DNA from: DASREM01 sp035652095
GTDB lineage: Bacteria; Acidobacteriota; Terriglobia; Terriglobales; Acidobacteriaceae
Length of the DNA: 64,000 nucleotides
Reading direction: 5' to 3'
NCBI GenBank assembly: GCA_035652095.1
Contig: DASREM010000053.1
Span: forward strand, 124,001 to 188,000
Shown here: piece after piece, positions 8,850 to 17,289 of the stretch
Layout: each line of letters begins with the position of its first letter
How positions within the stretch are numbered: the first letter of the stretch is position 1
Translations under genes and position numbers: made by a program
Notes under the pieces: model-generated
Databases searched by the model: none
Told to the model about the DNA's origin: nothing
Seen by the model: the letters and a program-made list of their open reading frames with translations, nothing else

Positions 8850-10177
8850 AAGTTCCCCGTCAAGGTCTGCAGGTTCGCCAGGGCCAGCTTGAACCGCACT
8901 TGCCCGTCGTCGAATGCGCCGCGCGCCATGGTTAAGGTATTTTGCGCGTCCACGACTTCGAGAACGGTGGACTCTCCAGCCTGGTACCGGAGGTTGACCA
9001 GGCGTAGGCTTTCTTCCGCAAGTTGCGCCGACTGCCGCAGCGATTCGAGTTGGACGCCGGCGGTCTGCGCTTCTTCGTAGAAGGACTGGAGATTGGCCAG
9101 CAATTCGCGCTGGGTGGCGCTGAGTTCGACATTGGCCTGGTTCCGGCGCAGGTTCGCCTGCTTTACCTTGCTGATGTTGGCTCCCCAATTCCAGATCGGA
9201 AGCTGCAGGGTCGCGACCGCGGAATAGCCCAGGTTGCGGGTGCGCGTTCCCGTCAGCGGATCGAGGGGACCGTTGATGGCGAACTGGTTGGCATCAATGC
9301 CGTAGAAGTAGTCGAGGCTGAGGGCGGGGAGAAAGCCGTTCCAGGCCACTGCCACCTCCTGGCGCGCCTCGTGCAACGCCGCGAGCGCGGCCTGCAATTG
9401 CGGATTTTTCCTACCCGCCGCTGCCTTCACCTCATCGAAGCTGGGAACCGGCTCGGGGACCTGCATGTCATCAATGACAGCGAAGTTCTGATTGAAATCC
9501 TTGAACACGAGCACTGCGAGATCAAGTCGGCTGCGATCCATCTCAAAGCGCGCCTGTTGCAGTTGCCGCTGCTGCTCGTTGTTCTGGATCTGCGCTTTGA
9601 TGACGTCGGAGTGGGCCACCTCTCCGCCGGCCTCGAGTTTTTGGGTGATCTCGAAAAAGTGGTGCGACTCGGCGGCAGCCTTCTGCACGGTTGCGTACTT
9701 ACGCTGCGTCGCAATGAAGCCGTAATAAGTCTGGACCACGGTCACTACCAGGCCGCGCGCGGCGATCTCGGCGCGCGCGCGGGCGACGGCTTCGGCAGCC
9801 TGGGTGCGGCGGAACTCGGCAATGTTTTCAAGCGAGAAGACCTGGTGTGCACCGCCCTGCGCGATGTACTCATGCACCCCGTTATTGGCGATGAACCGGC
9901 CCACTCCAGGAATTCCGTGGCCCTGGGTGTAGAGGAACGAAGTGGTGAAGTCGACGTTCGGCAGGAGCGCGGCGCGGCGCTGCACTTTGTCTTCTTTGGC
10001 CAGTCCGTAGTCTGTGAGCGCGGCGCGGTACTCGGGGTTGACCTGGCGGGCCATGACGAGGGCATCGTGGAGAGTAAGCGTGAGAGGCGCGTTGTTAGCG
10101 GAGGGATCGAGGTTGATGGCCGTCTGCCCCCAGGCGCTGGCGCAGACGGCGATGGCGATCAGCAGAGAAACTTTCAT
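8846..10177 (-). CDS. TolC-family outer-membrane efflux channel
   Basis: The 443-residue protein starts at an ATG preceded by GGAGAG at good spacing; an ATG six codons upstream is less likely. It has a cleavable signal (MKVSLLIAIAVCASAWGQ), then two homologous long-helix repeats typical of the OEP family: LTLHDALVMARQVNPEYRAAL at the start and QVEYRAGES-type LRYQAGESTVLEVVDAQNTL near the end. Family members trimerise into an outer-membrane barrel with a periplasmic alpha tunnel. It is first of the three structural efflux genes and lies 156 bp downstream of the sensor kinase on the same strand. Confidence 0.93.
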   Translation of the reverse strand: MKVSLLIAIAVCASAWGQTAINLDPSANNAPLTLTLHDALVMARQVNPEYRAALTDYGLAKEDKVQRRAALLPNVDFTTSFLYTQGHGIPGVGRFIANNGVHEYIAQGGAHQVFSLENIAEFRRTQAAEAVARARAEIAARGLVVTVVQTYYGFIATQRKYATVQKAAAESHHFFEITQKLEAGGEVAHSDVIKAQIQNNEQQRQLQQARFEMDRSRLDLAVLVFKDFNQNFAVIDDMQVPEPVPSFDEVKAAAGRKNPQLQAALAALHEARQEVAVAWNGFLPALSLDYFYGIDANQFAINGPLDPLTGTRTRNLGYSAVATLQLPIWNWGANISKVKQANLRRNQANVELSATQRELLANLQSFYEEAQTAGVQLESLRQSAQLAEESLRLVNLRYQAGESTVLEVVDAQNTLTMARGAFDDGQVRFKLALANLQTLTGNL

Positions 10178-10333
10178 GACGCTCTCCGGGCACACGAATG
10201 GTTATGGTGAGGGAGAGTACCTTAAGCGAAGCTGAATGAAGGAAGTACGAAAGTGTTTGCAGACTCGCCCTTCCCGTTCATGGCTGATGGGATGGTTGTT
10301 GATCTCTGAGATTCAAGAAGCCAGAACTCAAAA

Positions 10334-11767
10334 TCACGCGCTTTCCGCCTTGTCGGCGGTGACCGGCAACTCCACCGTCATCTGCGTGCCTTCTCCCGGC
10401 GTACTTTGTGCGCGAATGGTCCCGCCGTAGGCTTCAATCAATGCTTTGCTGATGGCGAGGCCGAGGCCAAAGCCCCCGGTGGCGCGGGCGCGCGAGCGGT
10501 CGCCGCGATAGAAGCGATCAAAGACATGCGGCAGGTCGGAGGAGGAGATGCCTTCGCCGTGATCGGTCACGACGACTTGCGCGCGCTCTGCCACCTTCAC
10601 GACCGATACTTCGACCAGCGACCCTTCGGGGCTGTGGCGCACCGCATTCTCCAGCATGTTGCTCCAGACCAGTTGCAGGTCCTCGGGATCGGCGCGCAGG
10701 GGAATGGGTCCATTCTTCGCAATGCGAATGGTCGTATGGTGGCTTTCGGCAAGGTTGCGCATGCGATCGGCCGCCTCCTCGCAGGTTGCGGTCAATTCAA
10801 TGAGGGGTAGATCGCGGCGCAGCGCGCCTTGCGCCCACTGCTCGGCGCGTGCCAGGCGCAACATCCATTGCAGAAGCTTCTCCAGGCGCTCGGTGTCTTC
10901 GAGTGAATGTTCGAGCCCCGCGCGGTACTCATCCGAAGTGCGCGGTTTTTGCAGCAGAGACTGTAGTGTGGACTTCAAAACTGCGACCGGAGTCTTCAAC
11001 TCGTGGGCCGCGTTGCCCATGAATTCCCGTTGCTGCTCGAACGAACGTTGCAGCCGCCCCAGCATTTCCGTCATGGACTGATTGACCGGCTGCAACTCTT
11101 CCACACTGCGGACGCTGTCAGGAAGGTCGAGACGCCATTGGTTGGCGGAGACCAACGCGGCTTGAGTTGCCAGGTCGCGCAGCGGGGAGAGCCCGCGCCG
11201 GATGCCCCACAGCGACAGCAGAACCGTGAGCACCAGAAACAGCATGCTGGCGAGGGTGATAAATACGGCCGAGTCGCGCACCTGGCTTCGCAGGTGAAGT
11301 TCCGGGGAGGCATAAATCACGGTGAGCGTCTGGGAGCGGAACTTGACGCCTTCTTCGCGATCGAGCACCGGCACGTGAAAGGCCCGCAGGCCGCGATAGG
11401 GTACCCCATCCAGATAGAAATTCCAGTGAGCTGGGCCGGTGGTGGGCAGATCAAATCCGGCCGGCCAGTTCGCGGACTTGGTCAGAAGGCCGGAGCGCTC
11501 GGTGTAGACGGCGAACAGGTCGGGGTGTGCGGGATCGACCGGGTCGGGAAGCAGCGTGTCATCAAAATAAACGTCGCCGGTGGCGTCTTCGGTATAGCGC
11601 ACCAATGCCGCCACACTCATGGCGTGCGCCTGAATATGGGAGTCGAGGGTTGAGCGCAGGCTGCGGCTGGTGTAGAAGACCACGGTGATGAGCAGGCCGA
11701 AGGCGAGGATCAGCTGCGCCAGAACCACGGTCGAGATCAGCCGCTCTTTAATGGAATGCCGCAACAT
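10334..11767 (-). CDS. Sensor histidine kinase (two-component)
   Basis: The 477-residue kinase has TM1 (about 10-33), a periplasmic sensor region of about 130 residues, TM2 (about 166-188), a HAMP-like linker and a HisKA domain with phospho-acceptor His255 in HELKTP. The C-terminal HATPase domain has the N box (MLENAVRHSP), G1 (DHGEGI) and G2 (GGFGLGLAI). The start codon shares one base with the stop of the response regulator (TGATG), so the two are translationally coupled. The genomic position, directly ahead of the TolC-adaptor-RND genes, suggests that it senses an envelope stress or toxic compound and controls the pump. The ligand is unknown. Confidence 0.93.
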   Translation of the reverse strand: MLRHSIKERLISTVVLAQLILAFGLLITVVFYTSRSLRSTLDSHIQAHAMSVAALVRYTEDATGDVYFDDTLLPDPVDPAHPDLFAVYTERSGLLTKSANWPAGFDLPTTGPAHWNFYLDGVPYRGLRAFHVPVLDREEGVKFRSQTLTVIYASPELHLRSQVRDSAVFITLASMLFLVLTVLLSLWGIRRGLSPLRDLATQAALVSANQWRLDLPDSVRSVEELQPVNQSMTEMLGRLQRSFEQQREFMGNAAHELKTPVAVLKSTLQSLLQKPRTSDEYRAGLEHSLEDTERLEKLLQWMLRLARAEQWAQGALRRDLPLIELTATCEEAADRMRNLAESHHTTIRIAKNGPIPLRADPEDLQLVWSNMLENAVRHSPEGSLVEVSVVKVAERAQVVVTDHGEGISSSDLPHVFDRFYRGDRSRARATGGFGLGLAISKALIEAYGGTIRAQSTPGEGTQMTVELPVTADKAESA

Positions 11768-12471
11768 CAGGCCTCATCCTGCAGAATATATCCCTGCCCG
11801 CGGATGGTGTGTATCAGTTGTTTGGATGAGCGATCGTCCAGCTTGCGACGCAGGCCGGAGATGTAGACCTCAATCACGTTACTGAACTTCTCCCAGTTGT
11901 AGTCATAGAGATGCTCGAGCAGTTCGGTTTTCGAGACCACCGCGCGGGGACGGTGCGCGAGGTATTCGAGGACGCGATACTCCATGGCGGTCAGGGAGAT
12001 GTTGCGGCCGCCGCGGCGCACGGTCTGGTTGACGGTGTTGAGTTCCAGGTCGGCGATGGTGAGGACGGGAGTTCCGCGTCCCTTGCCGCGTCGGATCAGG
12101 GCCTTGGCGCGGGCCAGCAGTTCGCCGAGATCGAAGGGCTTGGTGATGTAGTCGTCGGCCCCGGCGTTCAGCAAGGCCACCACCGACTCCTTTTCGTCAC
12201 GTGCGGTGACCACAAGCACCGGAGTGTCCTGGCCGGCTTCGCGCAGCTTCGACAGCACCTGCATGCCGTCGAGTTTGGGCAGCATCAGGTCGAGCAGGAT
12301 CAGGTCGTAGCTGTTGTTCTCGGCCAGGAAAGCGCCTTCCTGTCCTTCGGGGGCGATGTCGACCGCATAGCCTGCACTCTCGCGCAGGCTGCGCGCCATA
12401 TTCTCGGCCAGGCGTGGCTCGTCTTCGATGATCAGTACCCGCACAGGCTCACTGTAGCGTGTCTGAGGCAT
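11767..12471 (-). CDS. OmpR/PhoB-family response regulator
   Basis: The 234-residue protein has a receiver domain (acidic pair ED at about 17-18, phospho-acceptor Asp61 in LLDLMLP, Lys in ITKPF) and a winged-helix DNA-binding domain (LTAMEYRVLEYLAHRPRAVVS through VIEVYISGLRRKLD, ending IRGQGYIL). It is the first gene of the two-component and efflux operon. A GTG at codon 10 (12444) would give the more usual MRVLIIEDE start and remains possible. Divergent from the HTH-only genes to the right, so the 242 bp between them probably holds both promoters. Confidence 0.93.
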   Translation of the reverse strand: MPQTRYSEPVRVLIIEDEPRLAENMARSLRESAGYAVDIAPEGQEGAFLAENNSYDLILLDLMLPKLDGMQVLSKLREAGQDTPVLVVTARDEKESVVALLNAGADDYITKPFDLGELLARAKALIRRGKGRGTPVLTIADLELNTVNQTVRRGGRNISLTAMEYRVLEYLAHRPRAVVSKTELLEHLYDYNWEKFSNVIEVYISGLRRKLDDRSSKQLIHTIRGQGYILQDEA

Positions 12472-12713
12472 GGCGTCATCTGGCGGCGTGAGTGGTGGAG
12501 GGGCCTTGCGGCCCGGGTCCCTGGTTCACTTTCAGGACGGTTGATTCCCGCAGTGAAACCGGAAATCCACAGCCGCGGGCGACCGCAGCCGTCCAAAACG
12601 TAACAAACTACGAGGCCGGGAGCACGGCGAAGGTTTGGTGAAGGGCGTGCTTGGAGGAGGGCGTTGCTTCCCGTCAAGGCCGAACTCCAAGAACCCAGGC
12701 GAGTGAGGAAGGT
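12472..12713. promoter_or_regulatory. Divergent intergenic region between response regulator and tandem HTH genes
   Basis: This gap must carry promoters for both directions, although I cannot identify convincing -35/-10 pairs. It contains a small hairpin (GGGCC at 12501-12505, TTGC loop, GGCCC at 12510-12514). The plus-strand gene has a strong ribosome-binding site, GAGGAAGG, just before its ATG. Confidence 0.45.
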
Positions 12714-12956
12714 ATGACGAATCTGAATGACATCAAGATCACCCAACGCGATGAGGAGGTGTTGAGGCTGCTGGTCCAGGGTTGCAGCAACAAGGAAATT
12801 GCGGACCAGCTCAATATCAGCCCGCGCACCGTCAAACAGCACCTGCGCACGCTGTTTCTACGAGCGGGCATCCGTGAAGGCCGAAAACGCGTGAAGCTGG
12901 CGACCGCAATGTTCATGAAACAGGAGATGGAAACATGCAACCCCGTGATCGGTTAA
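12714..12956 (+). CDS. HTH-only LuxR/GerE-type DNA-binding protein, first of a pair
   Basis: This protein of only 80 residues is almost entirely a GerE domain: ITQRDEEVLRLLVQGCSNKEIADQLNISPRTVKQHLRTLF, with the two helices of the HTH and the Lys/His contact residues intact. There is no receiver or ligand domain. The chosen ATG follows GAGGAAGG. The gene overlaps the next one, which encodes a second GerE-only protein, by 22 nt. Such short regulators may act as dimers with each other or with full-length LuxR-type partners; this is inference. Confidence 0.82.
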   Translation: MTNLNDIKITQRDEEVLRLLVQGCSNKEIADQLNISPRTVKQHLRTLFLRAGIREGRKRVKLATAMFMKQEMETCNPVIG

Positions 12957-13195
12957 CTTCCAAGGAGCTTCAAGTTGCGACTCTGGTGTGGGAAGGCCTC
13001 ACCAATCGTGAAATCGCGATCCGCATCGGGACCACTGAGCAGGTGGTCAAGAACTATCTGCGCAGCACATTCGACAAGATCGGCGTGTGGAGCCGCCTGG
13101 AACTGGCCATGTATGTCGCGGCGCACGGAGGCTCGAAGTGGATTACGGAACTAGGATTGCACTGCTCGGCGCAGATGATGGAGACAGCAGTCTGA
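12935..13195 (+). CDS. HTH-only LuxR/GerE-type DNA-binding protein, second of a pair
   Basis: The 86-residue product is a GerE domain (LTSKELQVATLVWEGLTNREIAIRIGTTEQVVKNYLRSTF) followed by a short amphipathic tail. Its start lies inside the preceding gene, with AGGAG about nine bases upstream, so translation is probably coupled. The two proteins are clearly related but diverged, suggesting an old tandem duplication and possible heterodimers. Recognition-helix residues differ (SPRTVKQH in the first, TEQVVKNY here), so they may read different DNA half-sites. Targets are unknown. Confidence 0.82.
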   Translation: MQPRDRLTSKELQVATLVWEGLTNREIAIRIGTTEQVVKNYLRSTFDKIGVWSRLELAMYVAAHGGSKWITELGLHCSAQMMETAV

Positions 13196-13341
13196 ACGCA
13201 GCACGGTGCAAGCCTCCGCGGGGTTGGTTGCGAAGCCAGCAATCGGTTGCTTGGAAAGGCCCCGGCGGAATCCGAGTCGACGAACAGCAGGAGAACTGAA
13301 ACGGGCAGTGGAACCTGGAGGCTGAAGCGCGAGGCGAGATG

Positions 13342-13361
13342 ACTGCCGAAGCTTCGGCAGT
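13342..13361. repeat. Perfect 20-bp palindrome
   Basis: ACTGCCGAAGCTTCGGCAGT reads the same on both strands. It lies 147 bp after the HTH-only pair. A dyad of this size suits a dimeric DNA-binding protein, such as the GerE proteins next to it, or an RNA hairpin without a loop. The link to any protein is inference. Confidence 0.6.
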
Positions 13362-13524
13362 AAGAAACGGCCGGTCGTCAGAACTCCTGCCAGGCCTGAT
13401 TTGCGCCGAGATTTTCACAGAATTAAAACGAATCCCCACTCGGGAAAGCCAGCGCGGGATGAGGTTCGAAAGCACAGTTCGGGTGATGGTGCGGAGGAGC
13501 CAGCCACGCGAGACTCCTGGCAGG

Positions 13525-13542
13525 TGCACCATAGATGGTGCA
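13525..13542. repeat. 8-bp inverted repeat with 2-bp centre
   Basis: TGCACCAT, then AG, then ATGGTGCA. The 18-bp element is too tight for a good RNA hairpin and looks more like a protein-binding dyad, comparable in size with LuxR-type boxes. Function unproven. Confidence 0.5.
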
Positions 13543-13750
13543 GTGCTCTGTGGACAGGAGGCATCTATCTGAAAACACAACGTTCTACGCTGTGCGTTAT
13601 GAAGTTGACGGAAGCAGGGCGGGAACGATAAACACCCACAGTCCCAAAAAAGGATTGGAGTGAACGGAACATCGAGGTTCCCTGACTTTCTGACGGATCT
13701 CCGGCACGGGGACTGCTGGATCTAACTTGGGTAACCCCAGTGTGGAATTA

Positions 13751-13805
13751 CTAACTCGATCTTCTGGCCCCAGCTTCACGATCTGAGGAAGCTGGCTCGA
13801 GTTAG
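13751..13805 (+). promoter_or_regulatory. Nested stem-loop ahead of the receiver gene
   Basis: An outer stem (CTAACTCGA at 13751-13759 with TCGAGTTAG at 13797-13805) encloses an inner stem (CCAGCTTC at 13770-13777 with GAAGCTGG at 13788-13795), leaving a 10-nt loop. It ends 37 nt before the start of the CheY-like gene. It has no T-run, so it is not a simple terminator. A structured leader or small RNA is possible. Confidence 0.45.
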
Positions 13806-13842
13806 CAATGGGGATCAAAACAAGGAACAGCCACGGACTCAT

Positions 13843-14295
13843 ATGCTATCTGCGCAACTGAGCGATACGAAACGGACTGTGCTGGTCATTGACGATTCCG
13901 CCGAAATGCAGCGCTATCTGCGTTTAATGCTGGAATTGGAATCCTACACGGTTGAAACCGCCAACAACGGCATGGAAGCGCTGCAGCGCCTGGCGCATGG
14001 CTGCAAGCCGTCGGTCATCCTGCTGGATTTGCAGATGCCAGGCATGAATGGCTTCAGGACCTTGAAGCGCCTGCACTCCTATTGGCCGGATCTGAAGGTG
14101 ATCATGTGCTCGGGAGTCGATGATCCGCGAAGCGCGCGGATCGCGACCCGACTGGGAGCGCGCGCCTATCTCACCAAGCCTGTGCAGCAACTCTATCTTT
14201 CAGCGGCAATCGAGCATTGCCTGAATGAGAAAGAAGGCATGCCGCCGATCCTGGATGAGAGCAACGTGATCACCCTTCCGGTACCCGTGGCCTAA
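13843..14295 (+). CDS. Single-domain response regulator (CheY-like)
   Basis: The 150-residue protein is a lone receiver domain: acidic pair at about 17-18 (DDS), phospho-acceptor Asp62 in LLDLQMPGMNG, and conserved Lys112 in YLTKPV. No output domain follows; the tail (about 130-150) is short and hydrophobic (NVITLPVPVA). Such proteins relay phosphate or act by protein contact. No kinase gene is adjacent. The ribosome-binding site is poor and the start follows a structured region, so expression may be controlled after transcription. Confidence 0.88.
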   Translation: MLSAQLSDTKRTVLVIDDSAEMQRYLRLMLELESYTVETANNGMEALQRLAHGCKPSVILLDLQMPGMNGFRTLKRLHSYWPDLKVIMCSGVDDPRSARIATRLGARAYLTKPVQQLYLSAAIEHCLNEKEGMPPILDESNVITLPVPVA

Positions 14296-14352
14296 GGGAC
14301 GCGATTGGAGGGCATCCTGTCTCGCCGCAACACGCTAATCCGGGGCGAGCAT

Positions 14353-15012
14353 TCATTTCATCGGAATGCGCGTGATGCTTTTGAGGAATTCCTTGAGGCG
14401 TTGCAGATCTTCGGGTGAAATTTCGGTGAATTGAATGCCGACACCGAAACCTGGCCGGCTATTGACGACCTTCCCGCTGAATCGAAGTTTCTCATCCTTG
14501 ACCCACAGGCTGATTTTCAAGGTGGTGCCGACCGGAAGCGGCATCGGCATTTCGACAAAGCACCCGCCCAGGCCCATTTCGGTGGTCTTGCTCCAGATAG
14601 GGGCAGTGGCGGCAGCGGGGTGGAGTTCGACTGAATTCAGGCACTTCAGCCGGGGATGCTGGCGGCGCTCGACGCCGCGGGTATGGCGTCCGTATTCGTC
14701 CATGCCAGGACCGGGGAGGGGAAAATCCCAGAAGGGTTTACCCGGCACTGCGTTCTCCAGGCCCACCTGGCCTTCCTGAGTGGTGTCCGCATTTCCGACC
14801 CACTTGACGGCAAACCGTCCCTTGTTGGACTGGTATGTGAGGCCAATAATTTCGCCGACGCGGACCTGGGCTCGCAGTCCGGTGACGCGGGCGCCTTCGC
14901 GGCTTACGTCCGAAGTGGAGACGTTTTCCGAAAAAGGGCGGCCATGGGCATCGGTGCCGAAGATTCGGACCGCCACCTTGATTTCCTTACGAGGCTCCCG
15001 GCGTTGACCCAT
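14353..15012 (-). CDS. Two-domain PilZ protein (putative c-di-GMP receptor)
   Basis: With an ATG start at 15012 the protein has 219 residues; a TTG at 15141 would add 43 residues of non-conserved sequence. The first half has a PilZ-type RREPR and DVSREG pair, the c-di-GMP-binding signature. The second half starts ERRQHPRLKC but its second motif is degraded (TEMGLGG in place of N/DxSxxG), so only the first domain may bind. The C-terminal part is clearly related to the PilZ protein at 32343-33005. A diguanylate cyclase gene lies about 1.4 kb away. Convergent with the receiver gene to its left. Confidence 0.8.
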   Translation of the reverse strand: MGQRREPRKEIKVAVRIFGTDAHGRPFSENVSTSDVSREGARVTGLRAQVRVGEIIGLTYQSNKGRFAVKWVGNADTTQEGQVGLENAVPGKPFWDFPLPGPGMDEYGRHTRGVERRQHPRLKCLNSVELHPAAATAPIWSKTTEMGLGGCFVEMPMPLPVGTTLKISLWVKDEKLRFSGKVVNSRPGFGVGIQFTEISPEDLQRLKEFLKSITRIPMK

Positions 15013-15296
15013 GCCTTCGGCAGCACCTTTCGCGCGGTCAGGATTAGGTTCGGGGAAAAGCGATGGTACCGTGCAGCGGGCGTCACGCCAAGTGACGACA
15101 GGCGTACCTGAAGGGATGGATTTTTGGGAAAAATCCTGCAAAAGCTTGCATGAAAGCTCGGAAAGCGGGTTGGAAGTCCTCCAAGATGATGGAAATTAAG
15201 CTACTTAGCTTGACTCATCCGGTCACCGAATTGCTCTTCTGAAGGCGCGACCTGATTTCTCTCTCTGGGTTCGACCATATTTTGCTGAGGCGAGCG

Positions 15297-15704
15297 ATGG
15301 CTTACAAAGAAACCTTCTGGATGGCTTGCGACTCCACCGAGCAGTTGCGGGCGGAGTATGGCCCGTTCCATACCCGCAACGAAGCCGAATTGGAAGCGCG
15401 CAAGCTAGGCTTCAATTTCCTGCTGCGTTACGAACACCTGATTGGGGAGAACGAAGACATCCAGGAAGTCCGGTGTATTTTCATCGAATTGCAAGACACG
15501 CCCGAAGCCAGGAGAATCGTTCGCCGTTTGCATACCCGCTGCGCCAGCTGCGGAGAATCTGCGGTGCACGATCTGGCGTGGCAAGCCGAGGTGTGGGCCG
15601 ACATCCACGAGTTCGAGCATACCCGCCACAAAGTCCGTTTATTTGAGCAAACTCGCGCCGAAGGCCTGAAAGAGATCGGGGACTGGCGCGATCAGTGCGC
15701 CTGA
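15297..15704 (+). CDS. Hypothetical protein
   Basis: The start ATG follows GAGG at good spacing and gives 135 residues. The product is soluble, rich in charged residues and has two Cys-containing patches (ACDSTEQ near the N-terminus and TRCASCGESA in the middle). The latter CxxC could bind a metal, but no second pair is evident. I recognise no family. It lies among signalling genes but shows no signalling domain. Confidence 0.65.
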   Translation: MAYKETFWMACDSTEQLRAEYGPFHTRNEAELEARKLGFNFLLRYEHLIGENEDIQEVRCIFIELQDTPEARRIVRRLHTRCASCGESAVHDLAWQAEVWADIHEFEHTRHKVRLFEQTRAEGLKEIGDWRDQCA

Positions 15705-15810
15705 GCGGCGGGGCAAACCCAGCCAGGAGCACCATCCGCCACTACCGCCCGTGCTATCCGCAGATGAAACCAAGGCCAGTTTTCTGCTATAAATCCGTGC
15801 GGGAAACCCT

Positions 15811-16266
15811 ATGATGCTGGTCCTTTCGCTTGTGCTGGCGCTGCTTCCGCTCCTTGGCGTAGCTTACATAATTCTCTACGGTGCGATCACCACCGTAGAC
15901 GGGCTGTTCACCGCGCTGATCCTGTTGGGAATTTCAGGCATTCTCGGGCTCAACGTACTACTCGAGTTGAAGGCGCGCCGCAACCCGGCGGCGGTGGGCG
16001 CCGGGCCGCATAAGGGCGCCAGCGCCGTGGCAGCCACCGCGGCGGGATTGGTGCAGCGTGGGCGGGTGGAGAACGTGCAGTTTTACGAGTCCGGGGTCGG
16101 CGAACCGAACAAGTCGATCGTGACGCTTTCCAACGGCAGCACACCGGGGAACCTGCTGGTTTTCGATGGAGACGTGCGCAATGCGCTGCCAGTTGGGCAG
16201 AAGGTGGCTATCACTTTCCGCAAGGAGCCCGGGCGGAACGTTCTGGTGGATGTCAGCTACTCGTAA
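15811..16266 (+). CDS. Small membrane protein of unknown function
   Basis: The 151-residue protein has two hydrophobic segments near the N-terminus (about 3-25 and 31-52) followed by a basic turn (LKARRNP) and a soluble domain. The latter (RGRVENVQFYESGVGEPNKSIVTLSNG through VAITFRKEPGRNVLVDV) is predicted to be mostly beta strand and would lie in the cytoplasm if both ends of the hairpin are inside. No catalytic motif is seen. Confidence 0.65.
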   Translation: MMLVLSLVLALLPLLGVAYIILYGAITTVDGLFTALILLGISGILGLNVLLELKARRNPAAVGAGPHKGASAVAATAAGLVQRGRVENVQFYESGVGEPNKSIVTLSNGSTPGNLLVFDGDVRNALPVGQKVAITFRKEPGRNVLVDVSYS

Positions 16267-16464
16267 ATCGCGACCTTTGTAACGCGTTCGAAACTTACTG
16301 CAAAACGGTCCGCAGCCAGAGTCCCATTCTTGATTTCTTCCCCGAATCCATTACGAGGGTAACCTGCGGCGGTACTTTCCTCGCGCCGCAGGCAGCCTGG
16401 CTCGGAGACAATTCTAGTGGACCCACGGTCTGTCGGCACCGGTGTCGGCGCGAGAGGAGGCCAG
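16267..16464. other. Intergenic region
   Basis: I see no gene or clear promoter here. The following cyclase gene has AGGAGG five bases before its ATG; a GTG at 16417 in the same frame is a weaker start. Confidence 0.4.
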
Positions 16465-17289
16465 ATGTCAGAGATCAACGAACCCAAAGCGAATCATCCC
16501 TCAATGTTAGCGAGGGCAGAGGAGCTGCAGCAACAGATCCAGCAATTGTCGGGGCGTGATCTGCAGCTTTGGTCAATTGGCGTCCTGGTGATCGTGGTGC
16601 TGACCGGCGGAGTGCTGGCGCTGCTGCTTCCCAACGTGATGTGGGGCCAACGCGTGGTGCGCATTGATCACAGCTACGTACCGCAATTGTTCTTTGGACT
16701 TACCTCGCTGATTCTGCTTTTTAATATCTACTTGCTCACGCAGAAGTTGACTCTGAATTCCACCCGGCGTTCTCTGATTCGTGAACTCGTTTTGAATGAG
16801 AGGCTGGAAAACCTTTCGCTGGTAGATCCGTTAACCCAGCTACTGAACCGAAGAGCGCTGAACGAGATGATTCCGCGAGAAGTCTCGCGGGCGAACCGGC
16901 TGGGCAGCGCATTGACCTTCCTCAGCATTGACCTGGATGGCTTCAAGAAGATCAACAAGGCGCACGGAGCGATGGAAGGGGACCTGGTGCTGGTCGAGTT
17001 CGCGAAAATTCTCAAGATTGTTTTTCGCGGCGGTGATGTTGCGTTCCGGCAGGGGGGAGACGAATTCCTGATCATGATGCCGGACACTACCGAAGAGCAA
17101 GCCGACTTTCCCATGCAGCGTTTGCAGCGGCTGGTCGAGCAGTGGAACCTGAACAACAAAAAAGATTACGAGATGTCGTTCAACTGGGGCATGGCGTCCT
17201 ACATCACGGGCACAGATGTGGCGGAAGTGCTGCGCACAGTGGACCGCAAGCTATTTCAGAAGAAGCACCGGCTCTCGCCGGTGTTTTGA
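16465..17289 (+). CDS. Membrane-bound diguanylate cyclase (GGDEF)
   Basis: The 274-residue protein has a short N-terminal helix (about 13-30), two transmembrane segments (about 36-56 and 73-92), a linker helix and a GGDEF domain. The domain begins with DPLTQLLNRRAL, has the active-site GGDEF intact at 197-201 and an inhibitory-site RxxD (Arg188-Asp191) five residues before it. It should make c-di-GMP from two GTP and be product-inhibited. The large periplasmic sensor domain is absent. The nearby PilZ proteins are plausible receptors. Confidence 0.92.
   Translation: MSEINEPKANHPSMLARAEELQQQIQQLSGRDLQLWSIGVLVIVVLTGGVLALLLPNVMWGQRVVRIDHSYVPQLFFGLTSLILLFNIYLLTQKLTLNSTRRSLIRELVLNERLENLSLVDPLTQLLNRRALNEMIPREVSRANRLGSALTFLSIDLDGFKKINKAHGAMEGDLVLVEFAKILKIVFRGGDVAFRQGGDEFLIMMPDTTEEQADFPMQRLQRLVEQWNLNNKKDYEMSFNWGMASYITGTDVAEVLRTVDRKLFQKKHRLSPVF

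Larger units (their letters stand above)
13196..13842. other. Long intergenic region with three dyad-symmetric elements
   Basis: No open frame in this 647 bp gap has credible protein features or a good ribosome-binding site. It contains a perfect 20-bp palindrome (13342-13361), an 8+2+8 dyad (13525-13542) and a nested stem-loop (13751-13805), each listed separately. It could hold regulatory sites for the upstream HTH pair, a non-coding RNA or the leader of the receiver gene. I recognise no known riboswitch or RNA family. Confidence 0.5.

Noticed and set aside
8850..9188. N-terminal extension of the membrane fusion protein by 113 codons
   Set aside because: The extension lies within the TolC-like gene and is Arg/Pro-rich; the GTG at 8849 directly precedes a normal lipoprotein signal.
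13143..13580. Minus-strand open frame of 145 codons in the gap after the HTH pair
   Set aside because: It overlaps the second HTH gene, lacks a ribosome-binding site and has no recognisable domain.
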